A DNA stretch of 64,000 nt, taken from assembly GCF_009765375.1 (NCBI RefSeq), contig NZ_VTOK01000004.1, positions 52,833 through 116,832 on the forward strand, in the 5' to 3' direction. Both the position numbers and the translations under genes were made by a program. Shown piece by piece: positions 36,575-45,914 of this stretch (position 1 is its first letter; every line of letters begins with the position of its first letter). The stretch comes from Alteribacillus sp. YIM 98480 (lineage in GTDB: Bacteria; Bacillota; Bacilli; Bacillales; Marinococcaceae). The notes under the pieces are model-generated. The model saw nothing but the letters and a program-made list of their open reading frames with translations. It ran no database searches and was not told the origin of the DNA.

Positions 36575-38104
36575 ATGGTGATTACTATGATTGAAGGCAT
36601 CATTTCTGGTGCAGGTGAATTATTTACTTGGGAGATTTTAATTGCCACAAACATTGGTATATTATTAGGAATAATTTTCGGCTCCGTACCAGGATTGACA
36701 GTTGATATAGCGATTGCACTCTTTACTCCAATAACTTTTGCCTTAGACCCTACAATGGCGATTTTAACATTGTTAGGAATTTATTGTGGTGGTACTTATG
36801 GAGGGTCAATCACTGCTATCACCATCAAAACTCCTGGAACCCCAGCTGCAGCAGCAACATTGCTGGATGGTCACCCATTAGCTGAAAGAGGACAAGCTAG
36901 AAAAGCGTTAGATATGGCGATCATCGGGTCGGTCATTGGAGGGGTTATTAGTGCCTTAGCTTTATTAACATTTGCACCACAAATTTCAAAATTAACTTTA
37001 AACTTTGGGCCTGCAGAATTTTTCACCTTAGCTATTTTTGGTTTATCTGTTATTGCTGGGGTAAGTGGAAAAAACATAATTAAAGGTCTGATCGGAGCAT
37101 GTATTGGATATTATATAGCAATGATTGGAATGGATTCTGAAAGTGCTGTTGCTCGATTTACATTTGATGATTTTAGGCTCTTAGAAGGAATACCATTACT
37201 TGTTGGTTTAGTTGGTTTATTCATTATTTCAGAACTATTAATTAAATCAAATAACCGTACAAATGATGTAAATAATAAAACGAAACCCATTACATTAAAT
37301 AACGATGGTATTAAATGGAAAGAGGTAAAAGGGAACTCTAAAACACTTTTTAGATCTAGCATTATTGGAACCATTGTTGGTGCAATACCAGGAACTGGCG
37401 GAGGGGTCGCAGCTTTTTTAAGTTATGACCAGGCGAAAAAGAGATCTAAAAACCGAGATAAATTTGGGACTGGTGAACTTGAAGGTATTGGAGCAGCCGA
37501 AACGGCTAATAGTGCAACTACTGGTTCGACATTAATTCCTTTATTGACATTAGGGATTCCAGGGGATGGTGTTACCGCAATATTATTAGGTTCGTTAATG
37601 TTACATGGTCTAACACCTGGTCCCACATTATTTGAAGATCACACTAATGTCATCTACGCTATTATGCTTGGTTTGCTGCTCATCAATATTTTAATGTTGC
37701 TTCAAGGAAGGTATTTAGTTAAATGGTTTTCTAAAATTTCCGTCGTTCCGTACTCGTTATTAATTCCATTAATCGCTGTATTTAGTGCAACAGGTTCGTA
37801 TGCAGTTAACTATTCTTCTTTTCATGTCATTTTAATTATGATTATTGGGATTCTTGGTTATGTATTGTTTAAATTAGGGTTTTCGACGATTCCTGTGTTA
37901 TTAGGTTTTATACTTGGCCCCATAGCGGAAGAAAACTATAGAAATGCTATGGTCATTTCCGATGGAAGTTTTCTTATTTTTCTTACGAGACCGTTTAGTC
38001 TCATATTTGTCATTTTAACACTAATGACCATTATAACTTTTTTTATTAATAACATTAGAAAAAAAGAGAATGGTGATAGCAGTCAAAAGCTAAGTCAAAG
38101 GTAA
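36575..38104 (+). CDS. TTT-family large membrane subunit (TctA-like)
   Basis: A 509-residue polytopic protein of the TctA family with about 12 helices. It has the signature loop TYGGSITAITIKTPGTPAAA and its repeat GAIPGTGGGVAAFLSYDQAKK, together with LIPLLTLGIPGDGVTAILLG. It forms the solute channel of the tripartite transporter. The start may be ATG 36575 or the in-frame ATG 36587, because AGATGGTGA could serve as a ribosome site for the latter. The sulfatase at 38130 follows after 25 bases, which supports co-transcription of transport and desulfation. Confidence 0.92.
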   Translation: MVITMIEGIISGAGELFTWEILIATNIGILLGIIFGSVPGLTVDIAIALFTPITFALDPTMAILTLLGIYCGGTYGGSITAITIKTPGTPAAAATLLDGHPLAERGQARKALDMAIIGSVIGGVISALALLTFAPQISKLTLNFGPAEFFTLAIFGLSVIAGVSGKNIIKGLIGACIGYYIAMIGMDSESAVARFTFDDFRLLEGIPLLVGLVGLFIISELLIKSNNRTNDVNNKTKPITLNNDGIKWKEVKGNSKTLFRSSIIGTIVGAIPGTGGGVAAFLSYDQAKKRSKNRDKFGTGELEGIGAAETANSATTGSTLIPLLTLGIPGDGVTAILLGSLMLHGLTPGPTLFEDHTNVIYAIMLGLLLINILMLLQGRYLVKWFSKISVVPYSLLIPLIAVFSATGSYAVNYSSFHVILIMIIGILGYVLFKLGFSTIPVLLGFILGPIAEENYRNAMVISDGSFLIFLTRPFSLIFVILTLMTIITFFINNIRKKENGDSSQKLSQR

Positions 38105-38129
38105 TATTACTAGAAAAGGGGGGGTAAAT

Positions 38130-39509
38130 ATGACGAACAAGGAGAAACCGAATGTAATCGTTTTTTTTACTGATCAACAACGTTGGGATACAACGGGTAT
38201 TCATGGAAACCCATTGGACTTAACACCTCATTTTGATCAAATGGCTAAAACGGGGACAGATGTTCATTCATCTTTTACTTGTCAACCCGTTTGCGGGCCG
38301 GCGAGATCAAGTATGCAGACTGGATTATACGCGACAAGCACCGGTTGTTATCGTAATGAAATTCCATTATCTGAACAAACAAACACACTTGCTCATTATT
38401 TTAAGGATGCCGGCTATAAAACCGCTTATATAGGTAAGTGGCATCTTGCGGAAAGGGACCCTGTTCCAGAAGGCCAACGCGGCGGGTATGATTACTGGTT
38501 AGGGTCTAATACATTAGAATTTACTTCCGATGCATATGATACTGTGCTATATGATAATGATTGCCAATCGGTGAAACTACCTGGATATAGAGTAGACGCA
38601 TTAACAGATGAAGCCATTCGCTATATTGATAGAAATCAGGATGATCCATTTTTTATGTTTCTTTCTTTTCTAGAGCCTCATCATCAAAATCATAGTGAAA
38701 ATTATCCGCCTCCAAATGTATATAAATATCGGTATATGAATGAATGGATTCCATCAGATTTAGCGGCATTAGGAGGAGTAACACATCATCACATTTCAGG
38801 ATACTACGGCATGGTTAAGCGCTTAGATGAAGCATTAGGAAGATTAATGGACGCACTGAAAAGCCTTCAAATGGATGAAAATACTATTGTACTTTTCACG
38901 TCGGATCATGGCAATCATTTTAAAACGCGAAATGGCGAATACAAGCGTTCATGCCATGAAAGTTCGATAAGAGTGCCTACAGCATTTATTGGTCCGGGGT
39001 TTGTTGGTGGAGGTCAAATTCAAGAATTAGTAAGTTTAATTGATCTACCACCGACTCTATTGGATGCAGCAGGAATAAAGGTTCCAAATACGATGCAGGG
39101 AAGATCCATCCTGCCTCTATTAAATGGACGTAAGGAAGAATGGCCTCAGGAAGTGTTTATCCAAATTAGTGAATCACAAGTCTCTCGTGCCATTAGAACG
39201 AAAAGGTGGAAATATGCTGTCACTGCACCAGATAAGGATGGCTGGCGAGACGCATGCTCCGATCATTATGTCGAGGAATTCTTATATGATTTAGAAGCTG
39301 ATCCGTACGAGCTGGAGAATTTAATAGGTTATGAATCTCATTTAGAAGTTTCTAATGAATTAAGAGAATGCTTAAAACAACGTATTGTAGAAGCTGGAGA
39401 ACCAGAGCCAGTTATTCAAACGGCTCCAATTCGCTCTGCTGGAGAAAATGGACAGCGGCGAGTTTCTATAGAAGATTATCGAAAATTTATTTCTAACAAC
39501 ACAACGTAA
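38130..39509 (+). CDS. Sulfatase, formylglycine type (second of three)
   Basis: A 459-residue arylsulfatase-superfamily enzyme of a different subgroup from its two neighbours. It has FFTDQQRWDTTGIHGNP at the N-terminus, Cys55 in CGPARSSMQTGLYATSTG as the formylglycine site, KWHLA, FLEPHHQNH, and TSDHGNHFKTR. It has no signal peptide. AAAAGGGGGGG precedes ATG 38130. The general pattern resembles choline-sulfatase or iduronate-sulfatase-like proteins, but the substrate cannot be assigned. It sits directly behind the transporter and is probably translated from the same mRNA. Confidence 0.9.
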   Translation: MTNKEKPNVIVFFTDQQRWDTTGIHGNPLDLTPHFDQMAKTGTDVHSSFTCQPVCGPARSSMQTGLYATSTGCYRNEIPLSEQTNTLAHYFKDAGYKTAYIGKWHLAERDPVPEGQRGGYDYWLGSNTLEFTSDAYDTVLYDNDCQSVKLPGYRVDALTDEAIRYIDRNQDDPFFMFLSFLEPHHQNHSENYPPPNVYKYRYMNEWIPSDLAALGGVTHHHISGYYGMVKRLDEALGRLMDALKSLQMDENTIVLFTSDHGNHFKTRNGEYKRSCHESSIRVPTAFIGPGFVGGGQIQELVSLIDLPPTLLDAAGIKVPNTMQGRSILPLLNGRKEEWPQEVFIQISESQVSRAIRTKRWKYAVTAPDKDGWRDACSDHYVEEFLYDLEADPYELENLIGYESHLEVSNELRECLKQRIVEAGEPEPVIQTAPIRSAGENGQRRVSIEDYRKFISNNTT

Positions 39510-40316
39510 TAGGAAAGAGAGATTAGCTGGCAATTATTTTCACGGAATCTTTGCGACGAGATTTCCTATTTTGGTATGAAAGATAAAAGGATTGAAAACG
39601 ATTTCGGTGTGCATGGAGATGGGTTCCATTTGTGCTGATAAGAAGGAGAATCTGCTGTGAATTTACTGGAGGATAGTAAAAGTGTTGAGTCATTGTTAAG
39701 GGAAACAAGGCTTCCACGTACTCGCACGATCATTGTGAGAGTACCTTCTTAACCCAGCTTCCTTTCTTAAAGAACACCTCCAAAAGGGGCCGCTGTTCTG
39801 TACGCGTCCGCCGCGTACACATCCCCAACCTGAACAGAGGCAAAAGCAAACTGGGTAATCCCACGATCGATTCATTCATTGGCCAAGTCATGATCACCAT
39901 TATGACCCTACCTTTGCGAAACACAGCTGCCGATTTCATCGAGGAACCAGGAAGAAGCGGACAAGATGCTGTAAGGAAAACAAAAAAAAGACAGCGCTGA
40001 GTGATGAAGATAGATCATGAGGAATATTTCGATAATTTGATCGATAGATAGAATGAATGCTCAGCAGATCAGAATGCCGCGTCTCATCTGCCGTTACCTG
40101 CAAGAGAGCTTGGACTTGCCAAACTAAAATACAGAGGGAAAGCAGCAGGGTGGCCATTTAAGTCCATTTCTCTCCTGTATGGAAATGAAAGGGACTAGGT
40201 TAATTTTTTGGCCAGCCAAGCTAAAAACTTATATATGTTAGGGAGTTAGTCGCTCCCCTTACTCGATTTTATATGTTGAAACCGCATTGAATACAAGTTT
40301 GGATGGAGAGGATAAA
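39510..40316. other. About 800 bases without an intact gene
   Basis: Frames on both strands are broken. Short open pieces, such as RIENDFGVHGDGFHLC at about 39570 and LPLPARELGLAKLKYRGKAAG around 40090, look like protein debris, but I do not recognise a family. There is no terminal repeat or transposase motif. The stretch splits the third sulfatase from the rest of the cluster and may be the site of a lost gene. Confidence 0.4.
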
Positions 40317-41831
40317 ATGAAAGCTATAATGATTATGTTTGACTCATTGAATAGACATATGCTTCCGCCATATGGATGTGAAGACATTGAAGCACCTAAT
40401 TTCAAGCGGCTTCAAGACAGGACGGTTACTTTTGACCAGTCTTGGGTAGGGAGTATGCCTTGTATGCCAGCACGTCACGATTTACATACAGGCAGATATA
40501 ATTTTCTGCATCGTGGCTGGGGGCCGATGGAGCCATATGATAACTCTATGCCTGAAATACTGAAAGAAAATAATGTGTATACACATTTGGTTACGGATCA
40601 CCAACATTACTGGGAAGACGGAGGATATAATTATCATACGCGATATAATAGTTTCGAGTTTTTCCGTGGGCAAGAAGGAGATACTTGGAAAGGAGAAGTC
40701 TTTCAGGAAGATCCTCCGATATTAGGCGGAAATGAATTGGAAAGTGTCAATAAACATGACTGGGTCAATAGAAAGTATATTAAAGAAAAAGAAGACTTTC
40801 CTCAAGCGTTCACCTTTAATAATGGTCTGGATTTTATAAAGAAAAATAATAATGAAGACGATTGGTTTCTTCAAATTGAAACATTTGATCCACATGAGCC
40901 GTTCTATGCACCGGAAGAATTTAGAGCAAAATATGCGCATGAGTATAATGGTCCGCATTTTGATTGGCCGAGTTATCGAAATGTCGTTGAAACAGAGGAG
41001 CAGGTGGAACACGCTGGGTTGGAATATAAAGCATTGGTAAGTATGTGTGACCATTACTTAGGAAAAGTGTTGGACATGATGGAAGAGTATAATTTATGGG
41101 AAGACACCATGCTCATTGTAAATACGGATCATGGCTTCTTGCTTGGAGAGCATGATTGGTGGGGCAAATGTGTTCAGCCATTTTACAATGAAGTGGCAAG
41201 GACTCCTCTATTTATATGGGACCCAAGAAGCGGTAAACAAGGAACTCGTTCAGATAAATTAGTACAGCTCATTGATCTCGCACCAACATTATTGGATTTC
41301 TTTAACGTCGAGATTCCAAAAGAAATGCTTGGAACACCTTTACGTGACACGATCGCAGAAAACAAAGAAACGCATGAAGCTGTCTTATATGGTATTTACG
41401 GCGGTCACGTAAATTGTACAGATGGCCGTTATGTCTATATGCGTGCTCCAGTGTCAGAGGAAAATACGCCTCTTTATAGTTATACACTTTTCCCTGTTAG
41501 GCTGCGAAGATTTTTTAATCTGGAAGAGATAAAAACAGCAACATTGACAGAGCCATTTTCTTTTAGTAAAGGGGCGCCTTTAATGAAAATGGAAACGAAA
41601 TCGGATTATGATGTTGATTTTCATAGATACAGCACGATGTTATTTGATATTAAAAAAGATCCAGAACAAAAAGAGCCTATTAACGATCCAGAAATAGAAA
41701 AGAAAATGATTAACCTTTTAGTACAATTAATGAAAGAAAATGATGCCCCGACTGAACAGTATGAGCGTTTAGGTTTAAGTATTCCGGAAAACAGTTTAAA
41801 CCCTCCTTTAGAGAGTAATGCAAGGCAGTAA
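40317..41831 (+). CDS. Sulfatase, formylglycine type (third of three)
   Basis: A 504-residue paralogue of the enzyme at 32856. Cys49 in SMPCMPARHDLHTG is the formylglycine site. Other features are MIMFDSLNRHMLPPYG, ETFDPHEPFYAPEE, NTDHGFLLGEHDWWGKC, and the C-terminal EPINDPEIEKKM plus DAPTEQYERLGL shared with the first copy. ATG 40317 with GGAGAGGA just upstream is preferred over 40287. There is no signal peptide. Two similar and one different sulfatase in the same cluster suggest stepwise or alternative desulfation of related substrates. Confidence 0.9.
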   Translation: MKAIMIMFDSLNRHMLPPYGCEDIEAPNFKRLQDRTVTFDQSWVGSMPCMPARHDLHTGRYNFLHRGWGPMEPYDNSMPEILKENNVYTHLVTDHQHYWEDGGYNYHTRYNSFEFFRGQEGDTWKGEVFQEDPPILGGNELESVNKHDWVNRKYIKEKEDFPQAFTFNNGLDFIKKNNNEDDWFLQIETFDPHEPFYAPEEFRAKYAHEYNGPHFDWPSYRNVVETEEQVEHAGLEYKALVSMCDHYLGKVLDMMEEYNLWEDTMLIVNTDHGFLLGEHDWWGKCVQPFYNEVARTPLFIWDPRSGKQGTRSDKLVQLIDLAPTLLDFFNVEIPKEMLGTPLRDTIAENKETHEAVLYGIYGGHVNCTDGRYVYMRAPVSEENTPLYSYTLFPVRLRRFFNLEEIKTATLTEPFSFSKGAPLMKMETKSDYDVDFHRYSTMLFDIKKDPEQKEPINDPEIEKKMINLLVQLMKENDAPTEQYERLGLSIPENSLNPPLESNARQ

Positions 41832-41857
41832 GTTGTCACGTTGAAAAAGCGATGAAT

Positions 41858-41913
41858 GGCGCTATTGACTTATCATTGGAACAAGTCCATTTTTCCAATG
41901 ATAGTGTAGCGCC
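41858..41913 (+). terminator. Hairpin after the third sulfatase
   Basis: GGCGCTA at 41858-41864 and TATCATTGGAA at 41871-41881 pair with TTCCAATGATA at 41893-41903 and TAGCGCC at 41907-41913. There is no T tract. It probably marks the 3' end of the sulfatase transcript. Confidence 0.55.
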
Positions 41914-42165
41914 CATCAATAACTATTTATCGTAATTAGGCGAGAAGACTCCCACTTCAAGGAGCGTTAGCGAGTAAGTGGGAGATGAATCGCCTTCGGA
42001 CAAGAGATGGCTTTAGCTATCTCTATTGTCCGACAATTCCCCTCTGTCTCCTTGTTAAGAAGCCAAAATATTTTAAATAGAAAAGAGAATATACGTTCCC
42101 TTTTTCCTGCCATTGCCTTATAATAAGAGTAGCTTACATTCTTCATGGGAAGAGGTGGGGACATA

Positions 42166-43281
42166 GTGGTTCACAAAGCATATAAATTTCGGATCTATCC
42201 AACCAAAAAACAGGAAGTACTTATTGCGAAAACCATTGGTTGTAGTCGTTTTGTGTTCAATCATTTCCTTGCTAAATGGAGAGATACGTATCAAGAAACA
42301 GGCAAGGGATTAACGTATAACACTTGTTCCAAACAGTTAACACAACTCAAGAAAGAATGGATTTGGTTAAAAGAAGTGGACAGCGTTGCTATTCAATCTT
42401 CTCTTAAAAATCTTGCCGATTCCTATACGCGATTCTTCAAGAAAGAGAACAAAGCACCACGATTTAAGTCGAAAAAGAACAGAATGCAATCTTATACGAC
42501 GAAACAAACAAACGGTAATATCGCCGTGATGGATAGTAAAATCAAATTACCCAAACTTGGATGCATTACATTTGCAAAAAGCCGTAACGTAGAAGGGCGC
42601 ATTCTTCGTGCTACAGTTACAAGGAACCCAAGCGGCAAATACTTTGTATCCATTCTGGTAGAAACAGAAGGGCATGAGCTGCCCAAAACACATTCATCCG
42701 TTGGGATGGATGTTGGCATAAAGGACGTTGCCATTTTGTCGGATGGCACGGTGTATAAAAACCATAAATATTTTCGAACACTCGAAAAGAAATTAGCAAA
42801 AGCACAGCGGATTCTTTCCAGGCGTAAGAAAGGCTCTTCTAACTGGCATAAGCAACGTATCAAGGTTGCCCGTATCCATGAGAAAATAGCAAACACAAGA
42901 ACAGACTACTTGCATAAAATCTCTACCGATATTGTTAAAAACCACGACATTATAGGTATAGAAGATTTGCAAGTATCGAACATGTTAAAGAATCATACAT
43001 TAGCTAAAGCGATCAGTGACGTATCGTGGTCTCAATTCCGTACCATGCTTGAATACAAAGCAAAATGGTATGGAAAGCAGGTTGTAACGGTTGCGAAAAC
43101 CTTTCCTTCCAGTCAGCTATGTTCAAGCTGTGGTTACCGAAACAAAGACGTTAAGAATCTCGCATTACGTGAGTGGACGTGTAAAGAATGTGGCACCCAT
43201 CATGATCGAGATATTAACGCAAGTACCAATATTCGTAACGAAGCTATACGATTAACCGCAGGAACTGCGGGGATAGCCTAA
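42166..43281 (+). CDS. tnpB: TnpB (OrfB), RNA-guided nuclease of IS605 family
   Basis: A 371-residue TnpB. It has the N-terminal OrfB_IS605 motif [18 protein letters not shown], RuvC-like catalytic segments [15 protein letters not shown] and [11 protein letters not shown], the zinc finger [11 protein letters not shown] with CKECG, and the final catalytic HDRDINAS. All RuvC acidic residues appear present, so it may be active. GTG 42166 with GAGGTGGGG directly upstream gives the normal start; ATG 42145 precedes this site. The family uses a right-end RNA as a guide for DNA cleavage and helps retain the element after excision. Confidence 0.9.
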   Translation: MVHKAYKFRIYPTKKQEVLIAKTIGCSRFVFNHFLAKWRDTYQETGKGLTYNTCSKQLTQLKKEWIWLKEVDSVAIQSSLKNLADSYTRFFKKENKAPRFKSKKNRMQSYTTKQTNGNIAVMDSKIKLPKLGCITFAKSRNVEGRILRATVTRNPSGKYFVSILVETEGHELPKTHSSVGMDVGIKDVAILSDGTVYKNHKYFRTLEKKLAKAQRILSRRKKGSSNWHKQRIKVARIHEKIANTRTDYLHKISTDIVKNHDIIGIEDLQVSNMLKNHTLAKAISDVSWSQFRTMLEYKAKWYGKQVVTVAKTFPSSQLCSSCGYRNKDVKNLALREWTCKECGTHHDRDINASTNIRNEAIRLTAGTAGIA

Positions 43282-43355
43282 TCAAAAACTAGCAGTTACG
43301 CTGGTGTTCTTAGGAATCTCCCACTTCAAACAGACGTAAGGTTGTTAAGTGGGAG
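43180..43355 (+). ncRNA. Candidate omega/reRNA of TnpB
   Basis: In this family the guide RNA scaffold covers the 3' end of tnpB and the right end of the element, and its guide is the flanking sequence just beyond. Here the right end finishes with the CTCCCACTT/AAGTGGGAG hairpin and the guide would be the first codons of the LacI gene. Extent and activity are inferred from the family, not seen directly. Confidence 0.4.
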
Positions 43356-44374
43356 TAGTTCAAGATGTGGCGAAAAAAGCGGATGTATCCATTGCCACCG
43401 TTTCTAAAGTGATAAATAATACAGGACGAATGAGAGAACCTACGAGACAGCGGGTACTTAACACAATAAAACAGTTGAATTTTCATCCGAGCGTAATGGC
43501 ATCGGCTTTAACGGGGAAGAGGACCAAAATACTTGGACTGCTTGTACAAGATATATCCAATCCCCTTTTTTCAGAGATGGCTCGTGCCATTGAAGACCGA
43601 GCCCATGAGCAAGGAATGAACGTAATGATGTGCAGTACAGATAATAATGCAGAAAAAGAGAAAAAATATTTAGAGTTATTGAAACGAAAACAAGTGGATG
43701 GTTTTATCATAGGTTCTAGTTTTCATGACAAAAATGTAATAAAAGAACTTATTGATCACAAAATTCCGCTTGTTTTACTCACCCAAAATGATTCCTCTCT
43801 TGATGTTTCGAAGGTCTCTGTCGATGATTTCAAAGGTGGTTATGATGCTGCATCTCATCTTTTTTTCAATGGACATCATAAAATAGGGATTATTGCTCAA
43901 CATGCTCATAGCAGCAGCTTACGCATAAAAGGTTATCGGGCCGCACATGAAGTGTATGAAGTGGAGTGTAAGAAAGAATACATTTACCGTACGACAGCCT
44001 CTATTTCGAATGGAAAGGCTTATGTTGAAAAATTATTTAGTCAAAAAGCTACAGCTCTCCCAACAGCCATCTTTGCTTGTAACGAACAACTTGCGATTGG
44101 TGTCATTCAAGGAGCTAAAGAAAAGGGCCTTGAGATCCCTAAAGATTTGTCAGTTGTTGGGTTTGATAATACGATTTTAGCTACAACCACGGTTCCGGGC
44201 CTAACAACCGTTTCTCAACCAATTGAAATGATTGGAAAGAAGGTCGTTGATGTTCTCATCCAAGAAATTGAGGAAGGAAAATCATTAAAGGAGAGAATCT
44301 TATACACTCCTGAGCTTATAGTAAGAGGCACAACATCTGTTTTGAAAGAATCCATTAAAGACATTAGTTCGTAA
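43349..44374 (+). CDS. LacI-family regulator whose start lies in the IS end
   Basis: A 341-residue LacI/GalR regulator. The HTH reads VVQDVAKKADVSIATVSKVI with RMREPTRQRVLNTIKQLNFH, followed by the hinge and a periplasmic-binding-like sensor (KILGLLVQDISNPLF, DGFIIGSSF, SVVGFDNTILATTTVPGLTT). The GTG at 43349 is inside the right-end hairpin of the IS605-type element, with TAAGG 7 bases upstream. It replaces the usual two or three residues before the HTH. The native promoter and start have been lost or moved. It probably controlled the sulfatase cluster upstream; whether it is still expressed is uncertain. Confidence 0.8.
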   Translation: MGVVQDVAKKADVSIATVSKVINNTGRMREPTRQRVLNTIKQLNFHPSVMASALTGKRTKILGLLVQDISNPLFSEMARAIEDRAHEQGMNVMMCSTDNNAEKEKKYLELLKRKQVDGFIIGSSFHDKNVIKELIDHKIPLVLLTQNDSSLDVSKVSVDDFKGGYDAASHLFFNGHHKIGIIAQHAHSSSLRIKGYRAAHEVYEVECKKEYIYRTTASISNGKAYVEKLFSQKATALPTAIFACNEQLAIGVIQGAKEKGLEIPKDLSVVGFDNTILATTTVPGLTTVSQPIEMIGKKVVDVLIQEIEEGKSLKERILYTPELIVRGTTSVLKESIKDISS

Positions 44375-44559
44375 AACAGGTATTACAATAGTTAAAAAGC
44401 TACTATTTAAAGGTAACAAGTAAAGCGGCCATTCCTAGGTGCCTTTAAACAGCCTTAAGGCAAAGCTCGCACTATACCTATTATCTCCAAAAGGAGTCAG
44501 CCCCGCTGGTTTCATCGGTGAAGAAGAAAGAGAAAAATTTTCAGTACTTCCATATTATA
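44375..44559. other. Short stretch with possible gene debris
   Basis: The plus strand at about 44495-44572 reads GVSPAGFIGEEEREKFSVLP then YYKTLG-stop, which looks like the end of a protein without its beginning. I do not recognise the family. Confidence 0.3.
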
Positions 44560-44593
44560 AAACGCTAGGGTGATTTATTACTCTAGCGTTTTT
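44560..44593 (+). terminator. Terminator downstream of the LacI gene
   Basis: AAACGCTAG pairs with CTAGCGTTT, followed by T's. Confidence 0.75.
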
Positions 44594-44746
44594 GCTATGG
44601 TTTTTTGATCAGACATAAGGTTAAATCGTATAGATAATATTAGCGAACTTGAGAATGCAGTGCGCTTTAATGGTATAAGGAAGGCCATTTTAGATGGCCG
44701 GTAACTCACCTCAAAAACCATTTAGACAAAAGTATATACAAACTTT

Positions 44747-44779
44747 AGGAACCAGGAGTCATCTTTTGGTTCCTTTTTT
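44747..44779 (+). terminator. Orphan terminator upstream of the cys operon
   Basis: AGGAACCA at 44747-44754 pairs with TGGTTCCT at 44767-44774, followed by TTTTT. No ORF precedes it within 150 bases. An upstream GGCC-ATTTTAGA-TGGCC hairpin lies near 44685, so it could end a short untranslated RNA. I matched it to no known riboswitch. Confidence 0.6.
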
Positions 44780-44916
44780 AAATAGTTATTAACGTTTGAT
44801 TAATTAAAGTTTTATTACCTGTCACAACGTCATAGTGTAAGAATTTTTGTATATTGCTCTCCACCCTTGTTTTTCCAGAGTGAAGAAGAATAAAAATATT
44901 TCCTTTAAAAAAACAA

Positions 44917-44945
44917 TTAACCCGACTATTCTTATATGGTATACT
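44917..44945 (+). promoter_or_regulatory. Promoter of the cysD-cysNC operon
   Basis: TTAACC at 44917-44922 and TATACT at 44940-44945 are spaced by 17 bp, 65 bases before the CysD start. The only sulfate-regulatory feature I can see is the position. Confidence 0.6.
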
Positions 44946-45013
44946 TGCATTAACGGAAAACGCCGTGATTAAAAATGATTAATAAATATCCTTTATAGAG
45001 GAGGCGCATTTTG

Positions 45014-45913
45014 ATGCAGGAACTAACTCACCTCGACCAACTCGAGGCCGAAGCAATATACATTATTCGAGAAGTAGCCGCAGAATGTGAAAAACCGGTG
45101 ATGCTTTATTCGATCGGGAAAGACAGCTCTGTGATGCTGCATTTAGCCATGAAAGCTTTTTACCCGGAGAAACCGCCGTTTCCTTTCATGCATATTGACA
45201 CAACCTGGAAGTTTCAAGAAATGATAGAATTCCGCGATCGCAAGGCCGAAGAATTAGGAATTGAAATGATTGTACATACCAATCAAGACGGTGTGGAACA
45301 AGGGATGAACCCGTTTGATCATGGTTCTGCCTACACGGACATTATGAAAACGCAGGCCTTAAAACAAGGCTTGGACAAATATGGCTTTACCGCTGCGTTT
45401 GGCGGCGGACGCCGTGATGAAGAAAAGTCCCGTGCCAAAGAGCGTGTGTTTTCGTTCCGTAACAAAAACCATGCCTGGGATCCGAAAAACCAAAAGCCGG
45501 AGATGTGGAAGCTTTATAATACGCGCATTCAAAAAGGCGAAAGCATGCGTGTTTTCCCGCTTTCCAATTGGACGGAAAAAGATATTTGGCAATATATCCG
45601 TAGAGAAAACATCGATATCGTTCCATTGTATTTTGCCAAAGAAAGACCGGTTGTCTACCGCGACGACAATATTGTGATGGTAGATGATGATCGCATGAAA
45701 TTAGAACCACACGAAGAAATAGTGTATAAAAACGTTCGCTTCCGGACATTAGGCTGCTATCCTCTCACTGGCGGCGTGGAATCTGATGCGGATACGTTAG
45801 AAGAAATTATTGAAGAAACACTCGGTGCGGTGTCATCCGAACGGACCAGCCGTGTCATTGACCAGGAAGCGGCAGGCAGCATGGAACGACGCAAGAGAGA
45901 GGGGTATTTCTAA
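45014..45913 (+). CDS. cysD: Sulfate adenylyltransferase small subunit
   Basis: A 299-residue ATP sulfurylase subunit with a PP-loop ([20 protein letters not shown]), [33 protein letters not shown] and [19 protein letters not shown]. With the GTPase subunit CysN it makes adenosine 5'-phosphosulfate from ATP and sulfate. GAGGAGG at about 45000 supports ATG 45014; TTG 45011 is also possible. CysN-CysC follows after one base. Most Bacillus use the single-chain Sat ATP sulfurylase, so this heteromeric type is less usual here. Confidence 0.95.
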   Translation: MQELTHLDQLEAEAIYIIREVAAECEKPVMLYSIGKDSSVMLHLAMKAFYPEKPPFPFMHIDTTWKFQEMIEFRDRKAEELGIEMIVHTNQDGVEQGMNPFDHGSAYTDIMKTQALKQGLDKYGFTAAFGGGRRDEEKSRAKERVFSFRNKNHAWDPKNQKPEMWKLYNTRIQKGESMRVFPLSNWTEKDIWQYIRRENIDIVPLYFAKERPVVYRDDNIVMVDDDRMKLEPHEEIVYKNVRFRTLGCYPLTGGVESDADTLEEIIEETLGAVSSERTSRVIDQEAAGSMERRKREGYF

Positions 45914-45914
45914 A

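Larger units (their letters stand above)
41949..43355 (+). mobile_element. IS200/IS605-family element, TnpB-only (IS1341-like)
   Basis: Both ends carry a hairpin with the same arms: CTCCCACTT with AAGTGGGAG at 41949-41984 on the left and 43318-43355 on the right. A second left hairpin, TCGGACAA/TTGTCCGA, is at about 41996-42034. The element encodes TnpB but no TnpA, so it needs a TnpA elsewhere to move. There are no terminal inverted repeats or target duplications, as expected for this family. The right end abuts the LacI gene. Exact ends are estimated from the hairpins. Confidence 0.85.

Noticed and set aside
41949-43355. Terminal inverted repeats of a DDE transposon
   Set aside because: The matching ends are two internal hairpins with the same arms, not one inverted pair, and the protein is TnpB.
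44600-44779. SAM or T-box riboswitch before the cys genes
   Set aside because: I see neither the S-box core nor a T-box TGGNACCGCG sequence; only a plain terminator.
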